Under the pieces are notes generated by a model. The model had not been told where the DNA came from and did no database searches. It worked only from the letters and a program-made list of their open reading frames with translations. Shown in pieces: positions 1 through 9,175 of a stretch of 64,000 nt of DNA (position 1 is the first letter of the stretch; every line of letters starts with the position of its first letter). A program made the position numbers and the translations under genes. Location: NCBI GenBank assembly GCA_963702765.1, contig CAVPEB010000051.1, forward strand, positions 1-64,000. The letters run 5' to 3'. The DNA is from DATMNR01 sp963702765 (lineage in GTDB: Bacteria; Chloroflexota; Ktedonobacteria; Ktedonobacterales; Ktedonobacteraceae).

Positions 1-62
1 GCAAACAGCATTGTTTCCATAAACGAAGAATGCGTTACTGAACTAGCCAAAGGAGTCTTATC

Positions 63-1218
63 TTGCCTGACCTCACTCATTTAGAACGTATTCGCCAGCA
101 AATGCCTGCCACTACTTCACACATTTACCTTAATACAGGTACTTCGGTCCCCTACCCGATTGTGTAACCCAAGCTATGCAAGAATGTATTCGAAATGACT
201 GGCAAAATGGCCGATTAGGAGCCGCAGCTTTTGAGACCATCGGAACAACGTATAGCAACGCCCGCAAGAGAGTGGCCAGTCTCTTGAATGCCGATGTAGA
301 TGAAATTGCCCTCACAGATAACACCAGGCGAAGGCCTTAATATTATCAGCTTTGGTATCAATTGGCATGAAGGTGACGAGGTTATTACAACGCAGCACGA
401 GCATATCAGCTTATTAGCGCCTTTATACCAGTTAAGAGACCGTTATGGAATAGTTTACCGCGTTGCTGATATAGGTTCTACAGCAGAATCCCTGTTCTCA
501 AAGCCATTGCAGATCTCGTAACACCTCGCACACGGCTGATCTCCATTTCGCATGTCACCTGGACTACGGGAGCAGTTCTCAACATCAGCGAAGTTGCATA
601 TCGGGACGAGAATGGGGCATACCTGTGTTGATTGACGGCGCACAGTCGGCTGGAGCAATTCCTATAGATGTGAAAACCCTTGGGGTCGACTTCTACGCTA
701 TCCCCATGCAGAAATGGCTGTGTGGTCCAGACGGTACCGGAGCGCTCTACGTTCGAAAGGAGATGCTTCATCTCCTTTCTCCAACCTACGTTGGCTATTG
801 GTCAATCAAGCATGAGGAAGACTTTGAATGGGAACTACTTGATAGTGCTCAACGCTTCGAGGTAGGCGGCCGGCAAACTGCAGCTATAGCAGGACAAGCA
901 GCAGTGTTGAACTGGTTGGAGAAGACAGTCGGCCACAAATGGTTATTTGAACGCATAATATCACTGAGTGGATATGCTTATAAGGCTCTTAGAGAAGTGC
1001 CAGGATTAACGATATTAACACCCCGACCCGGGGAGAGTGGACTCGTCACGTTTACTTTAGAGGGGCGCAATGATGCTGAGATAGTTACGCTTCTCCGAGA
1101 CAAATACAATATATTTATCCGCAACATTCCTTCTACGAAATCATTGCGTATTTCAACGGGCTTCTACAATATCGAGGAAGAAATAGATAAACTGGTAGAT
1201 GCTTTGAAGGAGGTGTAG
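63..1218 (+). pseudogene. class V aminotransferase / cysteine-desulfurase-like, frameshifted
   Basis: PLP-dependent fold-type I enzyme of the class V (NifS/isopenicillin-epimerase-like) group. The protein reads only if the frame is changed about four times, near 148, 320, 487 and 612. The pieces are an N-terminus with SHIYLNTGTS, a middle with the TDNT...GEGLNIISFG stretch and ISHVTWTTGAVL, and a continuous C-terminal part from 625 with LIDGAQSAGAIPID, where the Asp that contacts the PLP ring nitrogen is expected, and the MQKWLCGPDGTGAL lysine region. The start is taken as TTG at 63, seven bases after AAGGAG at 50-55. It lies 69 bases before a second broken gene, so they may once have formed an operon. 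The substrate cannot be told. The lesions are either true decay or indel errors in the assembly. Confidence 0.75.
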
Positions 1219-1287
1219 TGGTTGCCCATCACACAAGCAAACTAATTTGTTGAGCATATCTCAAACAGGAGAAAGGATCAACAAGCC

Positions 1288-2626
1288 TTGAATACCCTAC
1301 ATCCTTTACGCCACACATCGGCAGATCATGTTGTCCTCATCGGCGGAGGCTCAACAAACGCTCTTATAGCTGTGCGCCTTGCAGAACGAGGATTTCGTGT
1401 TACCATTCTTGAAAAAGCAAAAATTGGGAATGGCTTATCAAGTCGCTCTGCAGCTGGTATTCGCGCACAGTTCAGCATTGAAGAAACTGTTGTGGGGATG
1501 CAATATTCTGAATGGTGGTATACACAGTTTCATGAGATTTTGCACACTCCGATTGAAAGAAATCAACCTGTTATGCAACAGAATGGATACCTTTTTCTCT
1601 ATGAGGATCCGGAACAAGCTGCGCCGGCCTGGAAACCTGGCATCCGAAGTGCAGCAGCACAATCATGGCATCAAGCTCAGGCCAATGTTGCAATGCAACA
1701 AAAAGTCGGATTACCGGTCGAAATTCTACTCCAAAGAGGTCAATCAACGCTGGCCGCACATTGAGCCCGATCATCTTATAGGAGCTACATGGTGCTCTAC
1801 AGATGGATTCCTCTTTCCTCAGATGATTTACATGGAAGGCTTTCGACGCGCGCAAGAGTTAGGCGCAACTTTGATGCAGGATACGGAAGTTATTGGAGCA
1901 ACGCTTCGTGGAGGTCGCATCATTGCCCTTGAAACTACCAGAGGCCTCATAGAGGCTGACTGGTTCGTCAATGGGACCAATGCCTGGGCTCCTCGACTCA
2001 ATCGATGCATTGGTGGAATGCCACTGCCAATTTCACCTCTCAAGCGCTATCACTATTTCCTAAAACCAGATAGACCAATCATGAGCCGTGAGGAATGGCT
2101 TCATTTGCCTATGACCATCTACGGAATGGGTGCCGGTCGAGGAGCACATAGTCGTCCGGAGAACGAATTGTTGATGCTTGCCTGGGCACATGAGACCTTG
2201 CCTGAGCCCAATTTCAGCGATGAAGATCAGGATCGAATTGACCCTCCATTTAATCATAGCAATGGTATTGACAACTACGGTTACGCCATCGTCGAGCAGA
2301 TGATGGCCTTTACACCACGTTTAGCTGATGCTGGTGGATTGACAGCAACTTCGTCTGGCTTCTACGGTACAACGCCTGATGCAAACCCGTTGATTGGCTT
2401 TGACGCCAACCTGGACAATCTTGTCCACGCTGCCGGTTTCTCAGGGCACGGTTTAATGCATGCACCCATCACTGCCCTTCTTGTAGAAGCAATCATTGCG
2501 GGAGATGTTGAGGATGGACGGCAGGTTCGTCTCCCACCGCCATTTAACATGCATTCTATAGACCTTAGTGCTTTCGCTCCAACCCGGTCTTTTACACCAT
2601 CTAAGAAAGAAGCTCTTGTGCTGTAG
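1288..2626 (+). pseudogene. FAD-dependent amino-acid oxidase-like oxidoreductase, one frameshift
   Basis: DAO-family flavoprotein related to glycine/sarcosine oxidase beta subunits. The N-terminal part from the TTG at 1288 shows the Rossmann motif VVLIGGGSTNALIAVRLAERG and SSRSAAGIRAQFS. Near 1726 the frame shifts by one base, after which HIEPDHLIGATWCSTDGFLFP and the C-terminal FAD-binding GFSGHGLMHAPITALLVEAI follow to the stop at 2626. The joined length of about 445 residues is normal for the family. Such enzymes oxidise an N-methyl or primary amine to imine and hydrogen peroxide. The preceding aminotransferase relic suggests a shared amino-acid pathway, which is inference. The start has a GAAAGGA ribosome site. 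Confidence 0.78.
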
Positions 2627-2641
2627 AAAATCGGAACTTAC

Positions 2642-2663
2642 AAAAAACCGCCCATGTGGGCGG
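2642..2663 (-). terminator. intrinsic terminator of the 5S rRNA gene
   Basis: On the minus strand CCGCCC, loop ACAT, GGGCGG, then six T. It sits a few bases past the 5S 3' end, so the 5S transcript ends here. Confidence 0.9.
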
Positions 2664-2668
2664 GCGAA

Positions 2669-2783
<115 letters not shown>

Positions 2784-2821
2784 TCACCTGCACATACAGG
2801 CGGTTTCTCTTGACACGGTGT

Positions 2822-2850
2822 ATATTATCATAGTCGGGATAACCTGTCAA
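2822..2850 (-). promoter_or_regulatory. sigma-70-type promoter for 5S rRNA
   Basis: Minus strand TTGACA at 2850-2845, 17-base spacer, TAATAT at 2827-2822. It lies between the smc stop and the 5S gene, about 40 bases before the mature 5' end, so a short leader would be trimmed off. Confidence 0.8.
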
Positions 2851-2903
2851 TACTTTTTTCATGAGTTTTTTAAATTTCATGAGCAAGATTATCAAGCAGA
2901 CAG

Positions 2904-5900
2904 CTATCTATCTCCTGTTACATGAGCCTCCTCAAGCTTCATCGATAGCAAACGCGACACACTATCACCACCCATAGATACTCCGTAAATCACTTGAGAT
3001 TCCAACATTGTCACTCGACTATGCGTAATGACGATAAATTGTGTGCGTTGAGCCAGGCGCTTCAGAATTTCACAGAAACGTATCAGGTTAAATTCGTCAA
3101 GAGCTGCATCTACCTCATCGAGTAGACAGAAAGGCGGGGGATTAATTTCTAGTAAGGCAAAAAGCAGAGCGGCAGAGACTAATGCGCGTTCTCCACCGGA
3201 TAGCAGCGATAAATCTTGCACCTTCTTACCGGGAGGCTGTACAATCACGTCAACACCTGCTGGCATACTTGAGGCATGTGCGCCACTCTCCTCATTTCTG
3301 GAAGTGATCAGATCAAGGCGAGCATGTCCGCCATTAAACAAAGTAGTAAAGTGTTCGCTGAAACGAGCATTTACTGCTTGAAATGTGATTTCGAATTGCC
3401 GGGCCATGGTGAAATCGAGTTGGCTAATAATTGTGTGTAGCTGCGATGCTGCCTGATCCATATCTGCAATTTGTGTGCAAAGGAATTCATAACGTGTTCG
3501 CGTTTCTTCGTATTGCTGAGGTGCATCAGGATCACTACCGCCAATAGCCTTAAGACGACTACGTAAGTTATCTACTCGCCTGCGCAACTTACGTAGGAAT
3601 ACCTCTTCTTCCTGAGAAAGGGTCTCTATTCCATGAGAAGATTTCGTAACAGCAACTTCTTCTATTATTTCAGTTGTTTCAGAATCTTGATAGTTATTCG
3701 TTACATATCGAGAAAGCTCAGATGGATCAGTGACCCCCATCTCTTCATGTAATTGCTCTAACAAAGCATCAACCGCATCTCGCGCTTTCTGGCTGTCAAG
3801 TAGACAGCGGCGATAGCTCACCTCTATATTTGCCATTGTAGTACGTAACTGAGTTATCTCATTTTCGAGTGTTGTTATATCGCCTTCGATTTCAGTCACC
3901 TGCATCTCGGCATCACGTAACTTTTCGGCCAGTGTATGTGTATTTTTCTGAGCTTGATCAAGTTCAGCTCTCTGTGAAGCAACAATCTGTTGTAATGACT
4001 GACGCCGCTCTTCAGATTTAGTCATACGATTTTTGTATTGCTCCACTTGCAATTTCAAATCTTGAACCTGTGCCTGTTGTGATTGCAATTGTTGGCGAAG
4101 CGATTTCACCTCTTGTCTTTTAACAGCCAGCCCGGTGCGCCGCTTGTTCAAATCATCCTGTTGGCGACGATAAACGATAGTGCGCTCTTCCACTTCTCGC
4201 TGTAATTCCTCAACCAATCCCGAAACTTCTCGTTGCGATTTCTCGTGCGCACGTACACGTTCCAGTGCTGCTTTCATTTCTTGCTCTAATCCGGCAAGTT
4301 CAGCCGACAATTGCTGCTCAACTGAAACTGCGAGTTGCAACTCAGTTTGTAAACGTTCTTGTTCCCGCTGTGTATTATTTACAATTTTGCTCAGGTCATG
4401 GAGAAGAACAGCATTTTTCTGTAATTCTTTGTCAATCGCATTTTGTTCAACACGTCGAGCTTCCTGGTCTCGTTGTAACTTACTTATGTCAGCGTTCAAC
4501 TGATCTATGAGAACTTTGTGTTCCTCTATCTGTTGAGGCAAATCATGCAGTTCACGTTCATAAGCAAGTAATCCTTGATGAGTGCCATCCTTTCCGCCTC
4601 CTCCACTCAGCCAACCGTTCAGATGGAGAACTTCCCCATTATGAGTAACTATTTTCTGGAATGGTTGATGTTGCCCAAAACTTGGTAACGTAATGAGCAT
4701 GTCGAAAAGTTTTTGGGCATTATTAAGATTATCAATGATAACTGTCCCGCTAAGAATTCTCTGAAAAAGCAGGAGATAACGCCCCTCACACTGAATGCAC
4801 CTCGATGCACAACCCTGTAGATGTTCTTTTAGGGAAGGCATTTTAGCGAGTAGAAGGTTGATTGAATCATCTTCAGAATCAATTCGATTCTCGTAAGCAG
4901 ACTTGATTTCCGTCTGGTTGTCACCTTTATCCAACCAGATAACCATAGCTTTTCCTGCTTTTGATGAACTGAGGTAATCCAAACATATCTGTGCATCTTT
5001 GGATGTTTGTACTACTACACCTTGCAAATACGAACCCAATGCCGCCTCAAGTGCAATTTCCAAACCAGCAGGTGCAATTCCGAGTTGGGGCACCGGGCCA
5101 ATAATTCCGCTGACCTTATCAGATGGAGCACGCAAAAGCGCACGCACTCCATCGCTGTACCCACTAAGACTCGAACGCCAATTTTTCAGCATATTGAGCC
5201 GATCTGAAACTGTGCGACGTAGCCTCTCTGCTTCAGAGAGAGTGGATTTCAGACGTTCTATTTCTTGATGGACATCCGATATGGCTCGTACAACAACCTG
5301 CCTTCGTTGTGTAATGTGTTGCTCTTCGCTGCGTTTGCTATCAAGTTGTGCGCGTTCATCGACCAAACGAGTCTCTAAAGTGCGCAATGTCTGCTGGGTT
5401 TGGGAAATTGTTTCTCTTCGAGCAGCCAGGGTACGATTGCGCTCGCCCTGGTGCTTTTGCTGTCGTCCAAGGTCAGACTGGCTTGCTCCTAGTCGAGCCT
5501 GGATCTGGATCAATTCACTTTGGGCATTGCGCAAACGTCGTTTATCAAACTCATAATCTTTTTGCGCTTTTATGACCTGTGCTTCGTGCTCTGCCAAGGA
5601 TACAGCATCAACATCTATAGCTTCATCGGCAATGTCGCATTGTTCGGCAAGGTCAACAATTTTTTGTTGAGCAGCAATCAGTCGATCACGCAATCCTTGT
5701 TCTTCCTGTTGCTGTTCAGCTTTTTGGTGTTCAAGACCTTTGATGCGTTCCTGACTGACAGCAAGGTCGCGTTCAATTCGTTGAACAACCTGATGGGCTA
5801 CATTTGAATTTTCACGCGCCTCGACAATCCTGGTTTGAGCATGTTGTCGTCTGATAGCAAGAATTTCTCTTTGCTTATCAGCATTCTGAAGCAACTGCTC

Positions 5901-6674
5901 TATCTGCTGAACACGAAGCTCCTGTTCCTTTTCAGCAACTTCAGCATAATCTCTGTTTGTATGCAAACGGCGCAATTGTAGAGCGTACCAGGTATACAAA
6001 ACCTCTTGTAATTCACTGTTTAATTGACGAGACTCAACCGCGCGGTGCGCTTGCTCTGCAAGAGGCTCCAGCCGGGGCTCTATCTCACTGATAATATCCC
6101 GCAAGCGGTCGAGATTTTGTTCAGTCTGACGCAACCTATTTTCAGCGTCAGTACGCTGTACCTGGAATGGACGAATACCCGCAGCATCTTCAAATAGTCC
6201 TCGTCGTTCTTCTGCACGCAAGCTAAGGGCAGCGTCGATCAGACCCTGCCCAACAACAGTATAGGAATCATGACCGATACGAGCCTGGGCCAGCAAAAGG
6301 ACCACATCTTTGAGGCGGACCTTCTGCTTGTTAATGAGATATTCATTCTCACCTGAACGGTAACTACGTCTTGTAACTGTGATCTCACTATATTCTGAAG
6401 GCACCCAACCTGTACTATTATCGATGGTTAAGGAAACCTCGGCCAAACCAAGTGGAGCCTTACCATGCCCACCAATGAAAATAATATCTTCACTCTTCTT
6501 ACCGCGCAATTGCCGTATGCTTTGCTCACCCAACACCCAACGCACTGCATCGGCAACATTTGATTTGCCTGCTCCGTTCGGTCCCACTACAGCAGTAATA
6601 CCTGTACTAAACTCCAGTACGGTCCGCAAGGCAAAGCTCTTAAAACCCAACATCTCCAATCGTTTTAGATACAC
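2904..6674 (-). CDS. smc: chromosome segregation protein SMC
   Basis: Chromosome-condensing ATPase that works as a dimer with ScpA/ScpB. About 1256 residues: N-terminal ATPase half with GFKSFA and Walker A GPNGAGKSN, a long coiled coil, a hinge near residues 500-680 (GIIGPVPQLGIAPAGLE, ALGSYLQGVVV), a returning coiled coil, and the C-terminal half with signature LSGGERALVSAALL and Walker B CLLDEVDAALDE. The start is placed at GTG 6674, which gives the usual YLKRLEMLGFKSFA beginning and has GGGAGG about 13 bases upstream. A TTG at 6695 is in frame but overlaps that ribosome site. The gene is intact and full length, unlike its left neighbours. The 5S gene follows on the same strand. Confidence 0.97.
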   Translation of the reverse strand: MYLKRLEMLGFKSFALRTVLEFSTGITAVVGPNGAGKSNVADAVRWVLGEQSIRQLRGKKSEDIIFIGGHGKAPLGLAEVSLTIDNSTGWVPSEYSEITVTRRSYRSGENEYLINKQKVRLKDVVLLLAQARIGHDSYTVVGQGLIDAALSLRAEERRGLFEDAAGIRPFQVQRTDAENRLRQTEQNLDRLRDIISEIEPRLEPLAEQAHRAVESRQLNSELQEVLYTWYALQLRRLHTNRDYAEVAEKEQELRVQQIEQLLQNADKQREILAIRRQHAQTRIVEARENSNVAHQVVQRIERDLAVSQERIKGLEHQKAEQQQEEQGLRDRLIAAQQKIVDLAEQCDIADEAIDVDAVSLAEHEAQVIKAQKDYEFDKRRLRNAQSELIQIQARLGASQSDLGRQQKHQGERNRTLAARRETISQTQQTLRTLETRLVDERAQLDSKRSEEQHITQRRQVVVRAISDVHQEIERLKSTLSEAERLRRTVSDRLNMLKNWRSSLSGYSDGVRALLRAPSDKVSGIIGPVPQLGIAPAGLEIALEAALGSYLQGVVVQTSKDAQICLDYLSSSKAGKAMVIWLDKGDNQTEIKSAYENRIDSEDDSINLLLAKMPSLKEHLQGCASRCIQCEGRYLLLFQRILSGTVIIDNLNNAQKLFDMLITLPSFGQHQPFQKIVTHNGEVLHLNGWLSGGGGKDGTHQGLLAYERELHDLPQQIEEHKVLIDQLNADISKLQRDQEARRVEQNAIDKELQKNAVLLHDLSKIVNNTQREQERLQTELQLAVSVEQQLSAELAGLEQEMKAALERVRAHEKSQREVSGLVEELQREVEERTIVYRRQQDDLNKRRTGLAVKRQEVKSLRQQLQSQQAQVQDLKLQVEQYKNRMTKSEERRQSLQQIVASQRAELDQAQKNTHTLAEKLRDAEMQVTEIEGDITTLENEITQLRTTMANIEVSYRRCLLDSQKARDAVDALLEQLHEEMGVTDPSELSRYVTNNYQDSETTEIIEEVAVTKSSHGIETLSQEEEVFLRKLRRRVDNLRSRLKAIGGSDPDAPQQYEETRTRYEFLCTQIADMDQAASQLHTIISQLDFTMARQFEITFQAVNARFSEHFTTLFNGGHARLDLITSRNEESGAHASSMPAGVDVIVQPPGKKVQDLSLLSGGERALVSAALLFALLEINPPPFCLLDEVDAALDEFNLIRFCEILKRLAQRTQFIVITHSRVTMLESQVIYGVSMGGDSVSRLLSMKLEEAHVTGDR

Positions 6675-6783
6675 AGTGTAGCCCGTTCCTCCCAATATCT
6701 AAGTTCATAATGCCACCGATGATATCATAGAGGCGTCTATTCGTCTAGCACGGTAGAGAAGTCTAAAGAAATGGAGTTAAGAT

Positions 6784-7122
6784 TTGAAAAATGTACTCAA
6801 CTTTATGCAGCGCTGGGGGCTTACCCTATTAGGCATTGTCCTCATTATGTGTGGTCTTATATATTCAGCTATTCCACAGACAACACCTTATCAAGAGATT
6901 TCAAAAGCATTCCTCGTGCACTATCTTTCTGGTCGTGGAATTGGATATATGCAATTAGAGAAAAGCTCCTCTCTTTACATCGTCAATGAAGGCGATTATA
7001 TACCCGCTTTTAGCGCCGACTACCTCAATCACGGCAACGTCCTGATCTCTTTTCTCTATCGATCAGATGAAACGACCAGCATCGATGTAAGCTCTGATAA
7101 TCATGTTCATTTAGGAGGTTAA
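6784..7122 (+). CDS. membrane-anchored protein, N-terminal part of a gene cut by an in-frame TAA
   Basis: 112 residues from TTG at 6784, seven bases after GGAG. One N-terminal membrane segment (about residues 11-30, LTLLGIVLIMCGLIYSAI) is followed by an outside domain. No family recognised. The ORF ends at TAA 7120-7122 in the middle of what looks like a beta-rich domain. The same frame reopens at once and runs to 7401, ending in a second membrane segment. The likely parent is one protein of about 205 residues with a membrane segment at each end. Confidence 0.6.
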   Translation: MKNVLNFMQRWGLTLLGIVLIMCGLIYSAIPQTTPYQEISKAFLVHYLSGRGIGYMQLEKSSSLYIVNEGDYIPAFSADYLNHGNVLISFLYRSDETTSIDVSSDNHVHLGG

Positions 7123-7134
7123 GCCTTTCCTGTT

Positions 7135-7401
7135 GTGCGAATAACGTTGTATTATCAATACGGTCAGCAGCCAGTAGTATTTAGCACACAACAGTATTTG
7201 CAGAATCCAAATGGCTATTATCGACATAACTGGATAGTAGGGATAGCATTCTCAATTCTTGGGCTCATCTTGATTGGGATCGGGTATTTCATGACAGTGG
7301 TAAGAGGTAAGAAAAAGAAGCAACCTGATTCTGACAACGACCCAGCAACTATTTTGGAGGCGGTGAACCAACAACCCGAGAAAGTTATCCAGCCCAAGTG
7401 A
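7135..7401 (+). CDS. membrane protein, C-terminal continuation after the in-frame stop
   Basis: 88 residues if started at GTG 7135. It is in the same frame as the ORF ending at 7122 and separated only by TAA plus four codons, and has no good ribosome site of its own. It contains one membrane segment (about residues 32-54, IVGIAFSILGLILIGIGYFM), then a Lys-rich stop-transfer stretch and an acidic cytoplasmic tail. Probably the second half of the 6784 gene rather than an independent protein. Confidence 0.5.
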   Translation: MRITLYYQYGQQPVVFSTQQYLQNPNGYYRHNWIVGIAFSILGLILIGIGYFMTVVRGKKKKQPDSDNDPATILEAVNQQPEKVIQPK

Positions 7402-7431
7402 GCTGACTGAAAGGCAACGAGGAATCACCAT

Positions 7432-7839
7432 ATGGTCGATGCGTCTTTAATAAAAAAACTTGGTATTAAGCCGAAACAGCGTTTCATCATTCTTAATGCT
7501 CCCGAGGAATACACCGAACAAATCGTTCCCTTACTGCCATTAGAAGTCGAACTTGTTACGACTCCAACATCTGGGGATAAATATGATGTGGTGCTTCAGT
7601 TTGTGCGCAATAGAACAGAATTTGAAAAAGATACTCCCATTGCTATTGAGATGGTAAAACCTGGAGGCCGACTTTGGCTTTCGTATCCAAAGCAGAGTTC
7701 AAAGGTTCTAACCGATATCAACCGCGATATACTTTGGAAGATCTTTCCTAACGATGAGTGGAGACCTGTTACCCAGATATCCATCGATGAGATCTGGTCA
7801 GCGTTACGGTTCAGGCCGAAAACTGAGGTTGGTACCTGA
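7432..7839 (+). CDS. DUF3052-like protein
   Basis: 135 residues. The pattern of LIKKLGIKPKQRFIILNAPE, VELVTTP, YDVVLQFV, KPGGRLWLSYPKQSS and the IDEIWSALRF ending matches my memory of the DUF3052 family, a small Rossmann-like domain of unknown function often noted near stress genes. Start ATG 7432 follows GGCAACGAGG. It lies 30 bases after the two-membrane-segment gene and converges with the formyltransferase-like gene. No catalytic residues can be named. Confidence 0.7.
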   Translation: MVDASLIKKLGIKPKQRFIILNAPEEYTEQIVPLLPLEVELVTTPTSGDKYDVVLQFVRNRTEFEKDTPIAIEMVKPGGRLWLSYPKQSSKVLTDINRDILWKIFPNDEWRPVTQISIDEIWSALRFRPKTEVGT

Positions 7840-7857
7840 CTGCTTCTACAGCAAAAA

Positions 7858-8733
7858 TTACTTTACCAGTACGCTCCCTTGCTTGCACTTGACCCAAATA
7901 CCTTCAGGTTCGTTATTGTCTGTAGGATCATGGCTATAAGAAATGGCCTTTTTAATTTCAATGGTCTTATTGCCAACGAGCAAAGCAATTGGGGATTCCC
8001 AAGACTCAACGCCACAAATGAAGTTGTAGACATGCCTGGCACTCCATTCTGCAACCGGAACAACAAAATCATCGTCACTGGGAAAAGGGTGATAGTTGCT
8101 ATTCAATTCATCTTGTTTTTGAAGTATAGCATCCTGATTGTACACATGCCAAACACTCTGGACTAAAAGAGTTCCACCTAGTTGTGCGATTTGTTCCTCT
8201 AAATCTGAGTAGCCAATGCCATCAGGTATCTCCATGGCTTCCTGCGCGACAATTGCACCTGAATCCAATCCTTCATCAAGCAAATGAATAGTGACACCAG
8301 TTTGCGCACCTCCCTCACGAAATGTCCAGAATAATGGCTCTGGTCCCCGGTTTGCAGGCAATAATGACGGATGAACATTTAAACATGCAAATCGAGGAAT
8401 ATCAAGAATAACACGAGGTATACGCTTTGAAAAACAAGCTACACAGATTATATCTGGTTGATAGGCCGTTAATACATTAATAGTATCCGAACTGGATAGT
8501 TGCCGAACCTTCCACACAGGTATATTTCGGTCCTTTGCCAGTGCTAAGATGGAGGAGTGTATAGAAGAATTCAAAACTGGCAATATATTACGAGAAATAG
8601 AAGTTTGCTCATACTTGTGAATCGCAGGCAGTTCTGTCTCCAATACTTGCTCAGATGGTATAATGACTGCACACACCTGGATACCAGCTTCTAACAAAGC
8701 ATGTAAAGGGGCATACGAAAACTTACCTTGCAT
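7858..8733 (-). CDS. formyltransferase-like protein (Fmt family), N-terminus frameshifted
   Basis: Member of the formyl transferase family (methionyl-tRNA formyltransferase and sugar-nucleotide formyltransferases), which use 10-formyl-THF. It shows PDIICVACFSKRIP, the catalytic-site region CLNVHPSLLPANRGPEPLFW (Asn, His and the SLLP loop) and a late GAIVAQE stretch, then a C-terminal domain. From ATG 8733 the N-terminal Rossmann strand is missing. It is found in another frame upstream: ATG 8783 (AAGG five bases before) gives MSNTTKSAHLPRVLF, and a one-base change in the run of T near 8737 would join PRVLF to FGMQGKFSYAPLHALL. So the true gene is probably 7858-8783. Without other fmt or def genes nearby, a housekeeping role is uncertain. 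Confidence 0.78.
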   Translation of the reverse strand: MQGKFSYAPLHALLEAGIQVCAVIIPSEQVLETELPAIHKYEQTSISRNILPVLNSSIHSSILALAKDRNIPVWKVRQLSSSDTINVLTAYQPDIICVACFSKRIPRVILDIPRFACLNVHPSLLPANRGPEPLFWTFREGGAQTGVTIHLLDEGLDSGAIVAQEAMEIPDGIGYSDLEEQIAQLGGTLLVQSVWHVYNQDAILQKQDELNSNYHPFPSDDDFVVPVAEWSARHVYNFICGVESWESPIALLVGNKTIEIKKAISYSHDPTDNNEPEGIWVKCKQGSVLVK

Positions 8734-8848
8734 GCCAAAAAGAGGACACGCGGCAGATGTGCACTTTTTGTCGTGTTTGACATGAGACCTTGTTTCTTGT
8801 AGTATTCAACTTAGAATAATATCGTAACTTTGACCAGGAGATTTCATC

Positions 8849-9175
8849 ATGCCACGTATGGTAATGTGTGTCAAATTAGGCCGCGAGCTTCCGGGATTGG
8901 AGAAGCCTCCTTTTCCAGGTGCATTAGGGCAGCGTATTTATGAGCATGTTTCTCAACAGGCCTGGGATATGTGGCCCGCCCAGAGCACGCTCATCATCAA
9001 TCATTATGGGCTGAACATGGCTGATCCTGAATCACGGAAGATTTTACGTGAGCAGATGGAGGAGTTCTTCTTCGGCCAGGATGCAAGTATGCCTGAAGGC
9101 TGGACCCCGGAGGAGGTTGGTGTGGGTGCTGGTCCTAGCGCCAAAGGCGGAGGCGCTCCCGCACGTAAAAAATGA
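8849..9175 (+). CDS. YggX-like Fe(2+)-trafficking family protein
   Basis: 108 residues; the first 85 match the YggX family: MVMCVKLGRELPGLEKPPFPG with the conserved Cys, LGQRIYEHVSQQAWDMW, and LNMADPESRKILREQMEEFFF. YggX is linked to oxidative damage protection and iron supply to Fe-S clusters. A Gly/Ala/Lys tail (about residues 88-108) is extra. It overlaps the radical SAM gene by four bases (ATGA), so the two are translated as a pair. That pairing fits a link to an Fe-S enzyme, which is inference. A TTGACC(AGGAG) ribosome region precedes the ATG. Confidence 0.88.
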   Translation: MPRMVMCVKLGRELPGLEKPPFPGALGQRIYEHVSQQAWDMWPAQSTLIINHYGLNMADPESRKILREQMEEFFFGQDASMPEGWTPEEVGVGAGPSAKGGGAPARKK

